This document shows, piece by piece, positions 63,735 to 64,000 of a DNA stretch of 64,000 bases. The position numbers were made by a program, and so were the translations under genes. Location of the stretch: the NCBI RefSeq assembly GCF_020889685.1, contig NZ_JACMYO010000001.1, positions 1-64,000 on the forward strand, in the 5' to 3' direction. The number at the start of each line of letters is the position of its first letter. Within the stretch, counting starts at the first letter, position 1. The stretch comes from Bradyrhizobium oropedii. GTDB taxonomy: Bacteria; Pseudomonadota; Alphaproteobacteria; Rhizobiales; Xanthobacteraceae. Below the pieces are notes generated by a model. That model saw nothing but the letters and a program-made list of their open reading frames with translations, did no database searches and was not told where the DNA came from.

Positions 63735-64000
63735 TGTCTTCCGCGGCCGCGATGCTGCCGCTCGCATAGCTTCCCTCGCATCCTCTCCAAAAAGACCTTG
63801 AGAGTGACACCGCCTGCGCGATTGGCGGGCTGCATCGGTTTGTCTTGCCGTGACGGTCAAGGCGGTGGCCCGGCGACCACGAATGTCTAAATCAAGCGAG
63901 CGCGTTCGGGGGTCGTGGTGTCCGCGGCGATCGCTGCCGCCCAGTGCCCACGCCGAGGTCGGTGCGGGTGAATTCCGGAGTCGGACCACCGGGCGCTCCG

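Overview
The window looks like chromosomal DNA of a high-GC alphaproteobacterium of the Bradyrhizobium group (Nitrobacteraceae). The evidence is the dense acyl-CoA, aromatic and alcohol catabolism, several ABC transporters of the branched-chain amino acid type, many small TetR/AraC/MarR/GntR regulators, and a palindromic intergenic repeat at 49794-49842 of a kind common in that group. No plasmid, phage or transposase gene was seen. The organism call is an inference from gene content.

Region 1 (1-5700) is one co-directional cluster: an acyl-CoA synthetase (cut by the window edge), a MaoC-type hydratase, a class II-like PHA synthase, an mcl-type intracellular PHA depolymerase, a phasin and an acyl-CoA dehydrogenase. 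This reads as a medium-chain polyhydroxyalkanoate storage module, more Pseudomonas-like than the usual rhizobial scl-PHB genes. A zinc-ribbon protein and an AraC regulator follow.

Region 2 (7.6-46.5 kb) is accessory DNA bounded by two diverged direct repeats, each carrying the 3' half of a tRNA-Lys(CTT). A second pair of tRNA 3' halves (CAT anticodon, 9541-9587 and 15002-15049) encloses a four-gene archaic chaperone-usher (Csu-like) pilus operon. Next comes a MarR-controlled catabolic operon (flavin reductase, HpaB-type monooxygenase, cupin, five-component ABC importer, DUF2848 protein, amidase). The 27.7-43.3 kb part is a set of enoyl/electrophile-processing genes: two Old Yellow Enzyme family reductases, SDRs, MDRs, an acyl-CoA synthetase, GSTs, a thioesterase and NTF2-like proteins. 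It carries three TetR genes (one frameshifted), and repeated operator-like sites link two of them to nearby promoters. A monomeric isocitrate dehydrogenase closes the region.

Region 3 (47.2-57.7 kb) holds a decayed IclR gene, a beta-oxidation set (thiolase, a frameshifted SDR, crotonase, acyl-CoA dehydrogenase), a GntR regulator, a single-chain molybdopterin oxidoreductase fused to a flavin/2Fe-2S reductase, and an AtoE-type short-chain fatty acid transporter.

Region 4 (57.9-64.0 kb) starts with a possible Cys-rich leader peptide and a chimeric gene joining a sulfonate-binding protein N-terminus to a flagellin/FlgL-like C-terminus. It then holds a lanthanide-linked alcohol oxidation locus: a PQQ alcohol dehydrogenase with the Asp-Tyr-Asp lanthanide signature, its cytochrome c and its MxaJ-like protein on the minus strand, then a small secreted protein, a four-EF-hand lanmodulin (LanM) and pqqA followed by a strong hairpin. 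This locus is the most striking functional unit of the window.

Several genes carry single-base frameshifts (28.3, 36.24 and 49.05 kb). These could be real decay or sequencing error.
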